Assembly: GCA_008973525.1 (NCBI GenBank)
Contig: WACJ01000079.1
Coordinates: 62,001-126,000, forward strand
Length of the DNA: 64,000 nt
Source of the DNA: Stenopsyche tienmushanensis
Taxonomy: Eukaryota > Arthropoda > Insecta > Trichoptera > Stenopsychidae
Direction of reading: 5' to 3'
Both the position numbers and the translations under genes were made by a program. Shown here one piece after another: positions 1 through 12,592 of the stretch (position 1 is its first letter; every line of letters begins with the position of its first letter). The notes under the pieces are model-generated. The model was given only the letters and a program-made list of their open reading frames with translations. It had not been told where the DNA came from and made no database searches.

Positions 1-1899
1 ATGCAAAATCGCGTTTACCGATTGTAGACTTAAGACGCTCATAGACGTTATCCGATGAGAATGTGTTAAGAGGATTTTTTAAGACGATTGTTTGATTTGC
101 TACAATTAGCATACATTTTAAAATAATAATGATTACGCAACTTGCTCATAGATATTTTTGAAATTTAATCATATGTAGAAGAAAATGGTAACACCAAATG
201 GTTATGGTTTATACATGATTATAATAAGCGTCGTAAATTTAAAAACAATACTTTAATCAAGTCGTCCATTCAGAAAAATAAACTCTTTTCGTTCAGGCGA
301 ATCGTAAAGTGTCGCAATATTGATTGATTAAGTTCCCCAACAAAACGCTCAGTGATTGCCACTTTTTTCCCCGTCCTGTTCCTATTTGTTTTCCGATCGT
401 GTAGTCGATTGTATCTATTGAAAATTAATCTATCCTTGTCAAAGTGTCAAATCATTCGGTCATATATCAATGAATCACGTTTCTCGCTTTTAATACCGTT
501 CCAAAATTGACTTTTTTGACAATGAAACGAATTGCGTGCGACGCAAAAACTTGGACAGTCATCGCTTTATCGGCGGGTGTTTTTTGCCAGTATAGAAATT
601 GTTCTCTCCGCGAATAATCAAAAACAACAATGCAATTCACAGAAAAGCTATTTTAGCAAGCTTTTATAACGACTAAAAAACCATCGCAACGTTTTTTGCC
701 GCGTTTTAATAAAAATGGACCTAAAAAAATAAAGTAGGCGAACATTTTCATAATGAACTGAATGGTTTTTTTCAATTGTTTTATGGGAAAGTGCTAAAAA
801 ATCTTAGAGGAACACTTTTAAGTAAAACGAAGCTTCTCTGAAAAAAGGGCTGAAAAACTGAAAGTAAACTCAGAGGCACCGGTTATATAATAACTTCATT
901 AGTGCTTTTCTCAAACTAAGACGCTTTCATGATACCGTCACGTTTTATTAAATATTTGTAAAATTTTTGCTCAATTTAAATTTTTAAAAAAATTAAATAT
1001 TGTTTAATCGCATATACAAACAATATATATCCATTTAGTTAAAGCTTAAACTATCCCCAGTGATGTTGATCCATCACATTTGACATCTGCCAATTACAAT
1101 TTACCTTTGGGAGTACCTGACACTATGATCTTATTTTCAGGATATAACATAATTTTAAAATTTATACATCCAAATATACTTTAATGGATCTTGTATTTAC
1201 AGTTTAATTTATTTAAGAAATTATAAAAATAATATATTTTTTTAAGAAATATAAAAACTTCGTGAATTCTATCGGTGCTTGCGAGTATGGAGTCCAATCC
1301 CGGGATCCCGGACAGTTTTAGGTACTCATGAATCCCGGGATTAATAAACGTTATCCCGAAAAAATCGGGATTGAAAATTTTATCTAATTGAAATCATACA
1401 CCTCACCAACACGTTGAAGGCTACTAAATCGAGATATTCTCGCCGAAATCTGGACGCTTGGAAACAGTGGCATAACTACTAATTGGCGAGCTTAGACGAC
1501 GCCTAAGGCAGTAATTTTTCTAATCTATGTATACATAAATATACAGTACATATATGTTTTTCAAATTGTCAAATTAACATTTCCCTACCGGTGATGTATT
1601 TACTACACCTCGACTCTAATAATGGGAATATCGATATGAAATATAATAGATACGGGGTTCATTTTTTTGGTATTCCTCCGTAATATAATTACGAATCACT
1701 TCATAATATTATAATATATAAGTATTCATCTACAGCGATGAAAATAAATAATTTGTCGGGAAATCGGGAATTTTGCGAGTTTTAGTCCGTGTCTCAGCAG
1801 AAAGAAATTTTATCAGTCACATTGATGGTATTATAGGAAAATATAAAATGTATTTTTATATTTTCTTAAATAAATAAAATTCTTTCGCCTTCAAATTAT
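1..1899. other. AT-rich intergenic stretch, no gene recognised
   Basis: No reading frame of useful length or recognisable protein is present. A patch at about 1290-1375 has several TCCCGGGAT-type words; similar words recur near 57640-57690, so a short dispersed repeat is possible. About 1608-1680 resembles 33728-33800 (shared 'taatgggaatatc' block), another dispersed repeat. Nothing else can be supported. Confidence 0.5.
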
Positions 1900-2283
1900 T
1901 GTTGACATTGTTGCATAAATCTTGCTGAATTTGCCGAATGGCGTTTAATATGTTGACTTTGAGGGCACCAATTGTTTGCTGTTTATACGCTTAGATCTTC
2001 AATTAAAGATAGCCCCAAAGGAAGAAGTTGGTTCAGATCATTGGTGCAGAATGTCCATCATAGCATGCGCTGTGTGGTACAAAGCGTCATGTTGTTGGAA
2101 ACAAATGCCATAGGTATCCATATCATCCAGTTTAAAATACAAAAAGTTACTTATCATCAATCTGGACAGCTCGCCGTTGATGGTTATAACAATTCCAGTT
2201 TCGTTTTGGAAGAAATACAAACCGATCATTCGGCCAGACCAAAATTCACACCAAACTGTGGCTTTTTCAGAATACATTTTCAA
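1900..2283 (-). pseudogene. mariner/Tc1-superfamily transposase remnant (C-terminal half)
   Basis: Read on the minus strand, 2283-2038 gives a block with the words KATVWCEFWSGRMIGLYFF, then ITINGELSRLMI, then CFQQHDALYHTAHAMMDIL. This is the order of the central and catalytic part of IS630/mariner-type transposases (TVWCGFWxGxIIGPYFF ... VTVNGxRYRxMI ... FQQDGAxxHTA). The second catalytic Asp, normally in FQQDGA, is His here (FQQHDA), so the copy is probably dead. Further 3', a different frame reads YKQQTIGALKVNILNAIRQIQ and then QDLCNNV, which matches the C-terminal tail of the same family, so at least one frameshift separates the parts. No terminal inverted repeats were found. A related fragment lies at about 29740-30060. 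Confidence 0.75.
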
Positions 2284-2879
2284 TACTATTACCTTTCATG
2301 ATAATTTGCCATATACTATTAAATAATTCTCAATATATTTAATGGATGTTGTTTTAACAACATGGCCGCTATAATCTAACAAATTCTAAGCATTATAGAA
2401 ATGTTTAAGAATATTATTTTCTTCTAAGAATTTTCTTATTGATTTAATTTTAAAGCGCATTCACATCATCACACGCCAGCTGTTTAAGCATTTCAAATGT
2501 TATTTCATCGCAAAATTACCAAATTTGGGCTCTCTAAAATCCGCATATTTTATCATTTGAGTAAAAGCCTAAATGTCCAGTTTCTGTCCGTTGTAACTCC
2601 GTTTGAACGCTTGAAAAAATAAAATGCAAATATATGCAAAATTGCATAATCCGGACGTCATAAGCAAATATTTACCCGCATACTACCATCTAATATAATT
2701 TTATCCACATTAGAAAATCGAAATACGATTTTGAATCCATACTGAATATCCAATATTACGATAAAAATATCTGAATTTACTTTTGTAATTGGGACAGCAT
2801 CTGAAAATGTATGATGTTCAGCATCCATTGTCTAATACAACACGTCCTCGACCCAAATCTTCGGTGGATATCTCGATTT

Positions 2880-3150
2880 CTGAGTTAGGGCCGATCGTAT
2901 AGCATGAGGCCAGGACGACGTGCCTGCAGACCTCTTGGAGCTGGTGCATTCAGATTTATGCGTCGCAGCCATTCCAGTCCAGTCGGATGATATTTTACGA
3001 CGATGGCATGATGCTGCTGGAAGGCGGCCAGACTGCTGTTTATTATGAGATAGAGATAAGGCAATAGCATTCTGATAATTGAGTTTGCTTCCAAGTATCG
3101 CAGAGGCACGCCGTTAATGCCCTCTTCCATGCATCATCTTATCTGCTGGA
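2880..3150 (-). pseudogene. possible Tc1-like transposase remnant
   Basis: The minus strand reads GINGVPLRYLEAN, followed by a hydrophobic stretch ending LLPYL, then AFQQHHA. This vaguely follows the Tc1 order (WGGIxxGxRTPLxxI ... LLPxL ... FQQDNARPHTA). Parts after this appear to be in shifted frames. No ends are visible. This is a weak assignment and another DDE family is equally possible. Confidence 0.3.
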
Positions 3151-4870
3151 GCATTTTAAATTGAAGACCACGTCTTTGATTAATCTGTTAATATCACATG
3201 TGTTCTTATTGTTGGAAGCCTGTATGAAATAATGGTGTAAAATTCATATTCCAAACTCGTATAAAACGAGCAGAACTGATACATTTTGTCTGCTTTATTT
3301 ATAATGAAACTGATAAGATGGATTGACCGGCTTTTCTCTTACTTGCTTATTCAGTGTGCGATGCAATTGCAATTATTCAACCGTATCTACCTGACCCCAT
3401 CTGCTTCACCAGGTACCCTTTAAGAAATCACCCCCAAGAAACTTCCATAAATTCTTTGTTTTGCTAAACAAGTCTCTTTCTAACAAGAAAAAAGTTTCGG
3501 ACCCCCAACTCATTGCCATCTATGAAAGCTTAACATAATGGACATCGAATCCAATATATGAGTCGCCCGAGTTGTTTTTCAAATTTACTAAATAAAAATA
3601 CAATAAAAATTGACCCACTTTGTGTCGCGTACTTTATAGTTGCACTGCATACAGGTAACCTATATATAATACGTATATGTCTGACCCGAGAATAATTGAC
3701 GCCCAGGGCATGCTACATACGCCGACACCTCTATGCTTAAAAATAGCAAAGTTCAATTCAGCTTGCGATGGAATTTTATTTAAGGCAGCATAATACAAAT
3801 ACCAACGTACGGCTACATTGTGATGAAATTTTAAATCAAAATTAATAAAAAAATATATTTTATTTTTACTTATCGATCTCCTTGAAAGTGTATGAAATCG
3901 TCAACAGATGGCAAATTGGACTGTATGAAAAGCTTTCCACTAGCACAGATAGATGTCATCTATTACGTTATTGATTTACATTAATACTGAAAATATCTTT
4001 TTATTTAAATATTAAATATTTAACGTATTTTACGGACTATAAGACGCATTATCAGGTTCGTCTTATACTCGAAATTAATATAAAAATGCCTATTGTTTTA
4101 TGATTTAAAATTCCTGCCAATCTTAAAAATGGTCATATATTCGATTTTATTCAGAGTTCAGTCCGTAAAAATAGTATATATTTTTTGATATATGAATTTA
4201 TTTTTTCATCCCGTTTAAAAAAATATGTTCTGTCAAATATAAAAAAAAACATCTATACCTCGTTATAAAGACCATTTTCATTATATGATATTTTTTCGAA
4301 TTACAGCTTAAAAATTTTCGTTATACGGCCAAAAATATTGTACTGTTAGCGTCCTTCTGATTGGTGTAAACTACTCCGTTATATGGCTTATAATAATCAA
4401 ATATTTATTTTTTCTCACAAAATTAAAAGGGCACAATTTACGATACTTTTAGGAAATTTAATGTGAAGCGTGGGCGATTTAATATCCTCAAGCAATAGCG
4501 CTGTTAATCTGAGAAGATTTAATTCTTCAAATTAGCATCGACATCTTCCGTCTCTTCAGATGCAATGTACTATTTTGACCTGATTATCGACCTGCAATTA
4601 CTGACCGATCGCTTCTTGCGCGTGCACCGTTGCCGGTTGGGGGGTGACACGCAGGAAGAGGGAGGCGGGGAGTCGGTGGTTGGCCTTGGCTGCGGGAGGA
4701 CGTCCTTTCCGCAGCCAAATCCCTCTCTTTCGTGCCGAATAAAAAGTAACATAAAGAAGAGGGTCTTTTCGTTCGACCCCCATCAATCTCCATTCATCCG
4801 TCCGGCTACACATGATCCGATAGAAGAACGGACATTTTTTTTTTAAATATCACACAAAAAACAATTACAT
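3151..4870. other. AT-rich intergenic stretch with a GC-richer patch
   Basis: No gene is recognised. A GC-richer patch at about 4610-4830 has overlapping short frames on both strands, none resembling a known protein. It contains a near-palindrome at 4688-4716 that also appears in related form at 7758-7779 (listed separately). Confidence 0.45.
4688..4716. repeat. imperfect palindrome, shared with 7758-7779
   Basis: GGCTGCGG and CCGCAGCC flank a centre containing AGGACGTCCT, itself a 10-bp palindrome. A close relative (GCGGGAAGATGTCCTTCCCGC) is at 7758-7778. Together they look like the conserved core of a dispersed repeat or foldback element; the function is unknown. Confidence 0.5.
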
Positions 4871-4879
4871 ATTGTAATA

Positions 4880-5087
4880 TAGTGTACCTGTAGGTAGTCC
4901 CGCGTTAAGCGGTTGGACTCGTAACCCGATCATCTCGGGTTCGAATCCCACAGGAGATGTGGCTGGCAACCACATTTTTAAAAACATATATATGCCATGA
5001 AAAACCATGTCAAAATGGTTGGTAATGATACCATAAAAAAGGGATCGCTAAAAGCCACCTCAAAAAAAAAAAAAAAAAAAAAAAATA
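4880..5087 (+). mobile_element. tRNA-derived SINE, family 1, copy 1
   Basis: The head resembles a tRNA gene. An A-box-like segment (TAGGTAGTCCCGCG) starts at about 4891 and a B box GGTTCGAATCC is at 4938-4948. It is followed by an unrelated body ('ggctggcaaccac', 'aaccatgtcaaaatggttgg') and a poly(A) run at about 5062-5085. Candidate target duplications TGTAATA flank it (4873-4879 and 5088-5094). The same head plus body occurs in reverse at 26923-27113, so this is a SINE and not a tRNA gene. Confidence 0.85.
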
Positions 5088-5099
5088 TGTAATAGGCTT

Positions 5100-8000
5100 T
5101 GTAAAATTCAGAAATAAATTATTTGCATAAGTTTGTTTGATGATAAAATAAATTTAAAATGCCTGTAAACACAACTTCAATTAAAAAAAGATTTTTGTAT
5201 TGAAGAAATATAAACTGGTTTTTGTCATAATAAAATGTAGCTGTGTCGTTCGTGTTTCCGTAAGAACGCTTCGGATGCATAAATTTTGGATATAAAACAG
5301 GCATAAAGATTAAATGCTAAAAAAAAATACATATTTTATTTTATTAATACCACCCAGTCTTGAATTCGCAGGAGTAAGCTGTACGTGGATGAAGACACAC
5401 CCATAGAAAGCCCTTTCCAGTAAAATTAACAAGGTCGCCTTGAGTAGTTTTTTACTATCCCCTGAGTAAAATTATTTAACCATTACAAATTTCTTATATT
5501 CCTTATCGAGATGGTTGTGAAAGTTCGACACGTTCATCCAGGTGGCCCGCTGGGTAAACGTTCTAAATGAATCTCGGAGGTCAAGCTACCTTCAATATTG
5601 AGCGAATGATGATGTGAATATATGATACTGACCAATTGGATGTAATTTCTTACTGTGAATGGATATTGAAGAAGCCCTAGTTCTGCAGTGGACTGGGGTG
5701 AAGAGAATTTAAAAAATATAGTATATCTAACTTGTAATAACTTTGTGAATGTTATTCAATTATATGGGTTTGTATTAACTATTGTAACATTATTTAACAT
5801 CAATTATAAACAAATCAGCAAATGACAAATTTAGTCATAAGACTAAATAAAAATAGATATTTACTTAGTGTGTCAGGCCTTTTTAATTATTTTTTAATAG
5901 TTTCGCCTTATGGTATAACAGAATAACTGACATACATCAATTAAGCAAACTAGTCGTCAATTTATGTTGTTGATATTATCGTACTCTAACAGCCTAAACA
6001 ACTTTTTACGATTCATTATATTTAACGATCTATATTACAAAGAGTTTTGGAAGTAAACAAATTTTAATGGCCCTATACACGACCAAATAATATTCATTAA
6101 TTCATCATTAATTTCGCTCAAAAAATAAGAAGCTAATTTTTAACAAATCATAAATTCCTTGACATTGTTTGCTCAATTGTAGTTGCTCAAAGTATTATAT
6201 TTAATTGTAAATTAATCAAGTGATTTGATTTTTATTTAAAAAAAATAGTCGAGGTGATTGAAGCGTCCTAAAAACCATTTTCACTCGAAATGAAAACATG
6301 AAATAACTCCATTTTACAGACTTCATGTCAAACTCTACCTGACGTACAGCAAAATAGCATCAGCGATGGTTATTTTTTCAATTCTGAAACATTCATTTTT
6401 TGCAAATGCAGACGAGCTCTTGTTCGATGAAATCATCATTTTTCAATACTGAATAAAAAATGTGATTTTATCACGCGTTTGAAGCTTTTCGTCGGATCAA
6501 ATATCTGAAATACCATGAATTTCGATATAGATTTATTCGCTGAAAAATTTATTTCAACAACGTTTTTTACACTTGAAATCATTCACCAAAATCGCTAATA
6601 CAAAGAATTTGACTTCATTGATAAATCAAGACATGTAAAGATGTATTTGCTTTAGTATGAAACACGTCTGGGTAAATATTTACCAACAAAAACCTTCATT
6701 GATTGACCCGTTTCTATTATTCGATGTCAAATTTGATGTAATTTACTGTCTTAATTATGCTTTGAAGAACTTTTCAGCTGTCGATAAATAAAATTTTAAT
6801 CGATCTTAACATTCAATTCGCTTTATTCGGAAAGTATTGATAATAAAATTGAGTCCGATAAATATTTATCGGCAATATATCAGACGGAAACAAATATCCA
6901 CATTCTGAGAATTCCAATCAAAACTTTTGCAAACTAGTTTATTAGTGATTTGAGCGTATTTTCCATAGCACGGGGATAACTTCATTCAAATATTGTAGTA
7001 TCATAAGGCAACATCCATTTCTGTTTCAATATTATACTATTGATGGAATAGATAAAATTTTATGCCTGAAAATATTGCACGAATCTAATAAGGCTTCCAT
7101 TGAATCGACAAATCGAGTATAAAATCAAGTGGTTCATCGTTTATTTACAGTTCAGTTCGAGTTGGCGAGCTTCCATGTCCGAGCTTTTCACAGAAGTACT
7201 ACCTACCGAAAGCTTCGACATAATTGATTTTATATTTTTAATGCCATGCTTTTAGTTTTTAAGCGAATAATGGAAACAACAGGACAATTGATTATTAATA
7301 TCACCACTAGATGACACTCAAACTCAGTTATTCTTAATTACGTTTCATATTGGATTTATTTATTTTTGTTATATATATGTATATAATATGCTTATAACGT
7401 AATATTTATTTCTTGGGGTTAATAAAATCATACAAAAATATTTTACCCATCATTATCACCAAAGTGTAATCTACAGAATTCGGGCTCCGTCGATGGCAAT
7501 TATTGAAAAAGAGTCACATTTATATTATCTGCATCAAATATGCCGCGGGATAGGGTACTCTTGGAGTAAATTCCCTGAGTTACTCCCCGCTCCCACGAAT
7601 TCTTTAAGACAGTTGCACTCGCACGTGGGTTTGTTCTTCTATCGAGCCGCGGTGAAGTCGAATAACAAGATGGAGGTGGTCCGGTACTAACAGAAACCCT
7701 CTCGTTTTAACTATTACCTTTAATTTACGGAGAGAGAGAAGTTGCAGCTATGAACCAGCGGGAAGATGTCCTTCCCGCAGTTAAACAATTCCCCCTTCAT
7801 ACGCATCATCACACGACATGAAGTAATGCATACGTTAGAATCTCGATAGATGTCGTTAACTAGACGCAATTTGTTCACAAAAAGACAGAAAATGTCACAA
7901 TTAAATACAAGAAGAAAGAAGAAGAAAAAAAATATTATGTTAGGGACACATATTGATGAATCCAAAAATGTGTTTGAAAAGAAGAAGACGCCTTATTTGG

Positions 8001-9723
8001 TCCTCTTCAAAAAAAGAACAAATACAAAATATATTTTATACAGTGCGACGTATCATTTTGTGTAGAACCATGTCAAATTTATCACACACATGAGAATTTT
8101 TAAAACATTAATGTAAATAAATTTGTATTTAAATTGATTCAATATTTTTCATAATATCTATTAAAATATAAATTGCGACAACATAAAATAAACAATCAAT
8201 TTTAATGACGTGAACATAATATTTACAAAAATATGTGAATTATGTAAAGTGACAACCCTGAACAAGAAATGCTCAAAACTCGTAAATGATCACGCAGTAA
8301 AGCATGTCGTATACATGCATATGCTAGGGCATACAAATCGCATTTAGATAATAAAATATGCAAGTCAAACGACTTTTTACGTAACTTCTAATGTTTCTAA
8401 AAACGCCGGCAGTTAAAAGGATAAAACGTCAATCTATCGCATTTATCGAAATTACACCACCTACTATAATTATTCGCCCACAATAATGTTACAAGTTCCT
8501 GAATTTATTAACGTTTTCGAGTATCATGACGTCAACAACAATCATTGTTATCATATTGTTTAACATTCATTGATATCGTGATTTTTAATAGTTATATTTA
8601 AAAAAATATTATTAAAAATCTTATGTCATTGAGAGACAAGCTTGTTGGAACTATTGCATTATATAATACCTTATGACAACCCCTCTTGCATTTTTTGATG
8701 ATAAATAGGCGTTGGTTTTTAGGGGATAGGTAATCTTGAAGCACACCCACCCGTCTTACGTTGTAAGCAAAAGCCATCATCATCACTTGTGGCATTTTAT
8801 TAATGAGCATCTGTGTGAACGTTTTCCATCGGTTTTCTATCATTGAAAATGTTACCGCGTATCTCACGAGCAACGACGTCTCAGCTGGAAGCCTCCCCCA
8901 AACACCCCCTGTGCAACGACACAGAAGAATTGCGTCGCTAAACGAGTGCACCCCACCGGTAAACGTAATAAACACGACATGAAGAGGACGAAATTTATAA
9001 ATAATGTGCTCATTGCCCAAAATCAATACCCGGAGTGGCGTGAAGGATTCGGCTGGTTCAATGGAATATTTCCATGGGGTGGCGGGGTGCGCTTTCTTCA
9101 TATCTAGGCAGACAATAAGGATCCTGCGCAGGAATGCCGCCTATTGTCAAGCCAAAACAGCCTAGGGGAAGTATGCACTGAGGATTTGTGGTGTGCTTAA
9201 TGATGAGGGAAATATTCGCGAGGCACGCGTCTAGATTCGCCCCCACGTGGAATATGAAATTTTATTGCCAATCTACGTGCATACCTGGCGTATCGCGGGC
9301 CAAATCCTGTAGTTTAGGATGAATATTATTTCCTTCTCCCCATTTGGCTCCGAGCTTGGTTGGCATCTTATCTTGAATTTCGAGCGACAAAATGCAACGT
9401 GTTAATTTAATGCCTTTCCTTGAGGTATGGGTGTGTTTGAGTTGCGGGGATGAAATCTGCTGGAATCGTTTAGCTCCGCTTCACCCCTTTCTCAATTGTT
9501 CCGAGCGATACACTCACGAAATGCAATTCAGATATGCTGAGATAAATCCGTATGACTTTCTTTAAGACGTTGATTTAAAATTATTTGTATAAAAAAATAT
9601 TTTTTAAAGCACAAAATAAAAAAACTCAAATTTATTTGTTCACACGCATGTATGCCAATATTTTCTCATAGTTCGCACTATTTATAATTTTTTTTTTTAA
9701 TACAATGTGATACAAAATATATA
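5100..9723. other. AT-rich intergenic stretch, no supported gene
   Basis: No protein family could be recognised. A GC-richer segment (about 8600-9520) carries an uninterrupted 167-codon minus-strand frame at 8598-9101 with no recognisable domain; it may be chance. At 7758-7779 is the relative of the palindrome seen at 4688. The remainder is AT-rich filler with short frames only. Confidence 0.4.
7758..7779. repeat. imperfect palindrome related to 4688-4716
   Basis: GCGGGAAG and CTTCCCGC form an inverted repeat around a short centre. Together with 4688-4716 it gives a shared pattern GCGGGARGAYGTCCTTYCCGC. Confidence 0.45.
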
Positions 9724-10439
9724 CAGTCGACCCTGCTATAATGAACACTTTTATACTGACTTTTTCCTCATTTAATCGCCGATTTTTCGCGACGGTCCCT
9801 CCTATAATGGATAATTATATTTTGGTCATATCATTCGAGAGATAAGACCGTACTTTTATAGCCGTCGAACCATTTATCAACTTAATCGATTCACACGATT
9901 TTTAATGCACCGTTCAGGGATTTTTTATAATAAAACTATTTAATTATGTAATACGTGCATATCTTTTTATCTTAATAATAATATTATCAAATAACATAAT
10001 AAGGTCTCTGTTACAATTATTCCCGTAAGCGTCGATTTCATTCATTTGTAATTCAATATTTTATGGTTTTTAAATTATACTGAATTTATTTATATCCTTT
10101 ACAACTGTGAAAGAAAACTATCAAATTACATATTCATGGATTTATTAATATTTCTTAACCATGTTGTCTAATGGAATCTAACGTATTTCGCTACAACAAA
10201 AAGCCCATATTTTGGAACCTATAAAATGCAGATAATAATACGGAGAAATTAATTAAATATTTGAAGAATTTAATAGGAGTAGATCTATAATTTCTAGGAT
10301 TCAAAAAAGGATTAATATTGGAGTCAGTATAAATCAAATTGCTCGTGTAAAACATAATTTATTAGCTAGAACGGAAAACTGTTTAATAATATGGATTAAA
10401 GTTTGTCATCAAAAAAATGTACCCCTGGACAGACATCTA

Positions 10440-10990
10440 ATTAAAAGAAAAGCAATCAAATTGTTTGAGTATTTAAAAGAAAAAGAACGTGACTCTAAGA
10501 AAACATTTATCGCTAATAATGGATGGTTTGAAGGATTTAAAAGACGATTTTCTTTAAATAACATCAAAATACAAAGTGAACGTTCTTCAGCCGACGAAGA
10601 TGCTGCTAATATTTTTATACATCAATTTAAGACAATTATACAAACGGAAGGTTGATTAAGCTGATGAGACGGGTCTAAATTGGAAAAAGATGTCAGAACG
10701 AACGTTCATATAATATCTAAAATAGAGAAATCTGCTCCCGGCTTCAAAGTTTCAAAAGATCGAATTACGTTACTCCTTTGCAGTAATGCTTCAGGAGATT
10801 TTTTGACAAAACCATTAGTTATTAACCGTTCGTTAAAACCACGTGCGATGAAAGGACTCAATTTGGAAAATCTTTCTGGATTGGAGGGTTAATAGAAAAG
10901 CATGGGTGACACAAGTTATATTTAAAGATTGATTTTATAATTTCTTCGTTCCTGATGTCCAAAATTACACACACGAGCGATTGACTGAAT
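10440..10990 (+). pseudogene. Tigger/Jerky-type transposase remnant
   Basis: Frame pieces in order: 10461-10655 with FEYLKEKERDSKKTFIANNG and WFEGFKRRFSLNN (CENP-B-type DNA-binding half); a stop, then ADETGLNWKKM at about 10660-10690 (first catalytic Asp region); KSAPGFKVSKDRITLLLCSN and PLVINRSLKPRAMKGLN at 10730-10860; and a stop, then KAWVTQVIFKD and NFFVPDVQNYTHERLTE at 10897-10989. This order is that of pogo-group transposases. In-frame stops, including TGA for an expected Trp at about 10928, show it is dead. Confidence 0.8.
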
Positions 10991-10993
10991 TAA

Positions 10994-12592
10994 GGGGGGA
11001 GATACCTTTAGACCGGGTAAAATCAGTCAATTTTAATGAATTATTTTCAAGGTGATAAAATAATGTGATCATTTAGATATTTTGACATCTTATTGATACA
11101 TTATTAAAGTGTAAAAAAACATGTGATTTTTTTATTTTTTTTACAAAATGGCCGCTCTGTAGAATATTTCTTCAAGCGTCTGCTGGGAGACATCGAAAAC
11201 TGCTGCACCTGTCAAAAATTTTCTATTTATCTGAAATAAAAAAGTTGATTTTTTTTCGATTACTGATATATTAACGGGAAGGATATACCTATAAAATAAT
11301 AAAAAAGTTTAAAAATAAAATTTATATCGGCTGTTAAAAAAAAAGTCCAGATTTTTGGCTATTTTTCAACAGTTTTGACCCCAAAAAAAATATTTATTAA
11401 CCCGATATCTTTAAACTTATAGGTATATCCTTCCGATAATATTATAAAGAGAAACCCTTGAAAATTTCAGCCTAATCGGTCAATAAATTTTTGAGTTACA
11501 GCACGAGCAGTTTTTGAAAACAGAGTTTCGAGATAATCGCGTTCAAAGTTTCGATTCAGTATAATTATAATTTAATGTGATTTACCGATCAATCGGCGAT
11601 TCTGAATCCATACAATAAACCTTCGACCTTCTAAAAAAGCTGATTATCTTCGAGCTGCTGCTGTTTTCGACCAGTACGAGCTGTTTTGGTTTCGGAAAAA
11701 CTCATCCGGTTCTGTTTCACTATTCGTGCCTCATCGGTATTTTCAGCGAAAACTTTACAATAGGTGCCAACAATTATACCCAGCTCATTCATAAGTTTAA
11801 GAATTGAGGTGTAGCCTTCATTAAATATACTTTCAACAATTTTTAGCCCAGAATTGAGGTGCTTTGGACATATTCGCCAAATTGTCGCATTGAAACTTTT
11901 GTTGGCATTCTGGGTATGGCCACCCAAGCATCTTTCCAGTAAATCATGTCTGGACAAACCTTCGTAAATTGGTAGAAGATGTTGTTTTATATCGTCGCCA
12001 AGTAATGGAGTAAGATCTTCAAGCTGGGGATCTTTACCTAAAGCGATGGCTTTCTGCCATTTGCACCAAATCTCGGCTCCAGTCGGAGAGTTGTTGTGTT
12101 GTGGATTTTTTTTCGTTGAAAAAATATGGTAATAAGTAGCCATAATTTCTCGTTTCATATCTTCCACACTAACGCTTCTTCGAATACTTAAACCATAATA
12201 TGTTGTAAGTTTTTTTACAACGTTTTCTATCAACTTCCCTTTTCTTGATTTTTTTTTTATCTGTCGCAGTCTGGAGCTCATTCTCTTCTCAACATGGCCA
12301 ACACACTCACTTTTCACAATAGTCAAATCATCACCGTAAGGTTTAAAATCTAAAATTGCCTTGAAAGTTAAAAAATATACAAACGTACTGTGAAAGAAGC
12401 ATTGCTCCGACTCAAGCTCTCCGACTACCTGAGTTGATGACAGTATGCGGACTGACGTTTTTGACAATAATTCCATTTATATTCAATATTTCAACTTTTC
12501 CTTTTAAAAGTATATTTTTAACATATTATACATTCGAATTATGTAAAAAAAAATTTTTCAATTTTTTGAAAATTCTAAAGGTATCTCCCCCC
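10994..12592 (-). mobile_element. TTAA-flanked DNA transposon (Mutator/Kolobok-type transposase)
   Basis: A perfect 19-bp terminal inverted repeat, GGGGGGAGATACCTTTAGA, is at 10994-11012 and 12574-12592. It is flanked on both sides by TTAA (10990-10993 and 12593-12596). Removing the element with one TTAA restores the Tigger reading frame across the junction (LTE, then LNKQLK), which shows the precise target duplication. The 1.6-kb element carries one long frame, on the minus strand. It is inserted in, and therefore younger than, the pogo/Tigger element. Confidence 0.9.
11631..12476 (-). CDS. Mutator/Kolobok-like transposase, N-terminally truncated
   Basis: A 281-codon open frame fills the nested element. 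Recognisable motifs are SECVGHVEKRMSSRLRQIKK near residue 55, GAEIWCKWQKA near residue 135, LLPIYEGLSRHDLLERCLGG near residue 170, and TQNANKSFNATIWRICPK just after it. This is the second half of the 'Mutator-like' transposase domain common in arthropod genomes, which is normally embedded in a longer protein. Only about 120 bp lie between the start and the right terminus, so the N-terminal part, including the upstream catalytic region, is missing. It is probably a non-autonomous deletion copy whose remaining frame is still open. Confidence 0.75.
   Translation of the reverse strand: MELLSKTSVRILSSTQVVGELESEQCFFHSTFVYFLTFKAILDFKPYGDDLTIVKSECVGHVEKRMSSRLRQIKKKSRKGKLIENVVKKLTTYYGLSIRRSVSVEDMKREIMATYYHIFSTKKNPQHNNSPTGAEIWCKWQKAIALGKDPQLEDLTPLLGDDIKQHLLPIYEGLSRHDLLERCLGGHTQNANKSFNATIWRICPKHLNSGLKIVESIFNEGYTSILKLMNELGIIVGTYCKVFAENTDEARIVKQNRMSFSETKTARTGRKQQQLEDNQLF

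Noticed and set aside
4565..4846. Overlapping frames on both strands
   Set aside because: They come from a GC-rich palindromic patch; translations are low complexity.
4886..4960. tRNA gene
   Set aside because: The A- and B-box-like sequence is followed by a body and poly(A), and a second copy with target duplications exists at 26923-27113; it is a SINE head.
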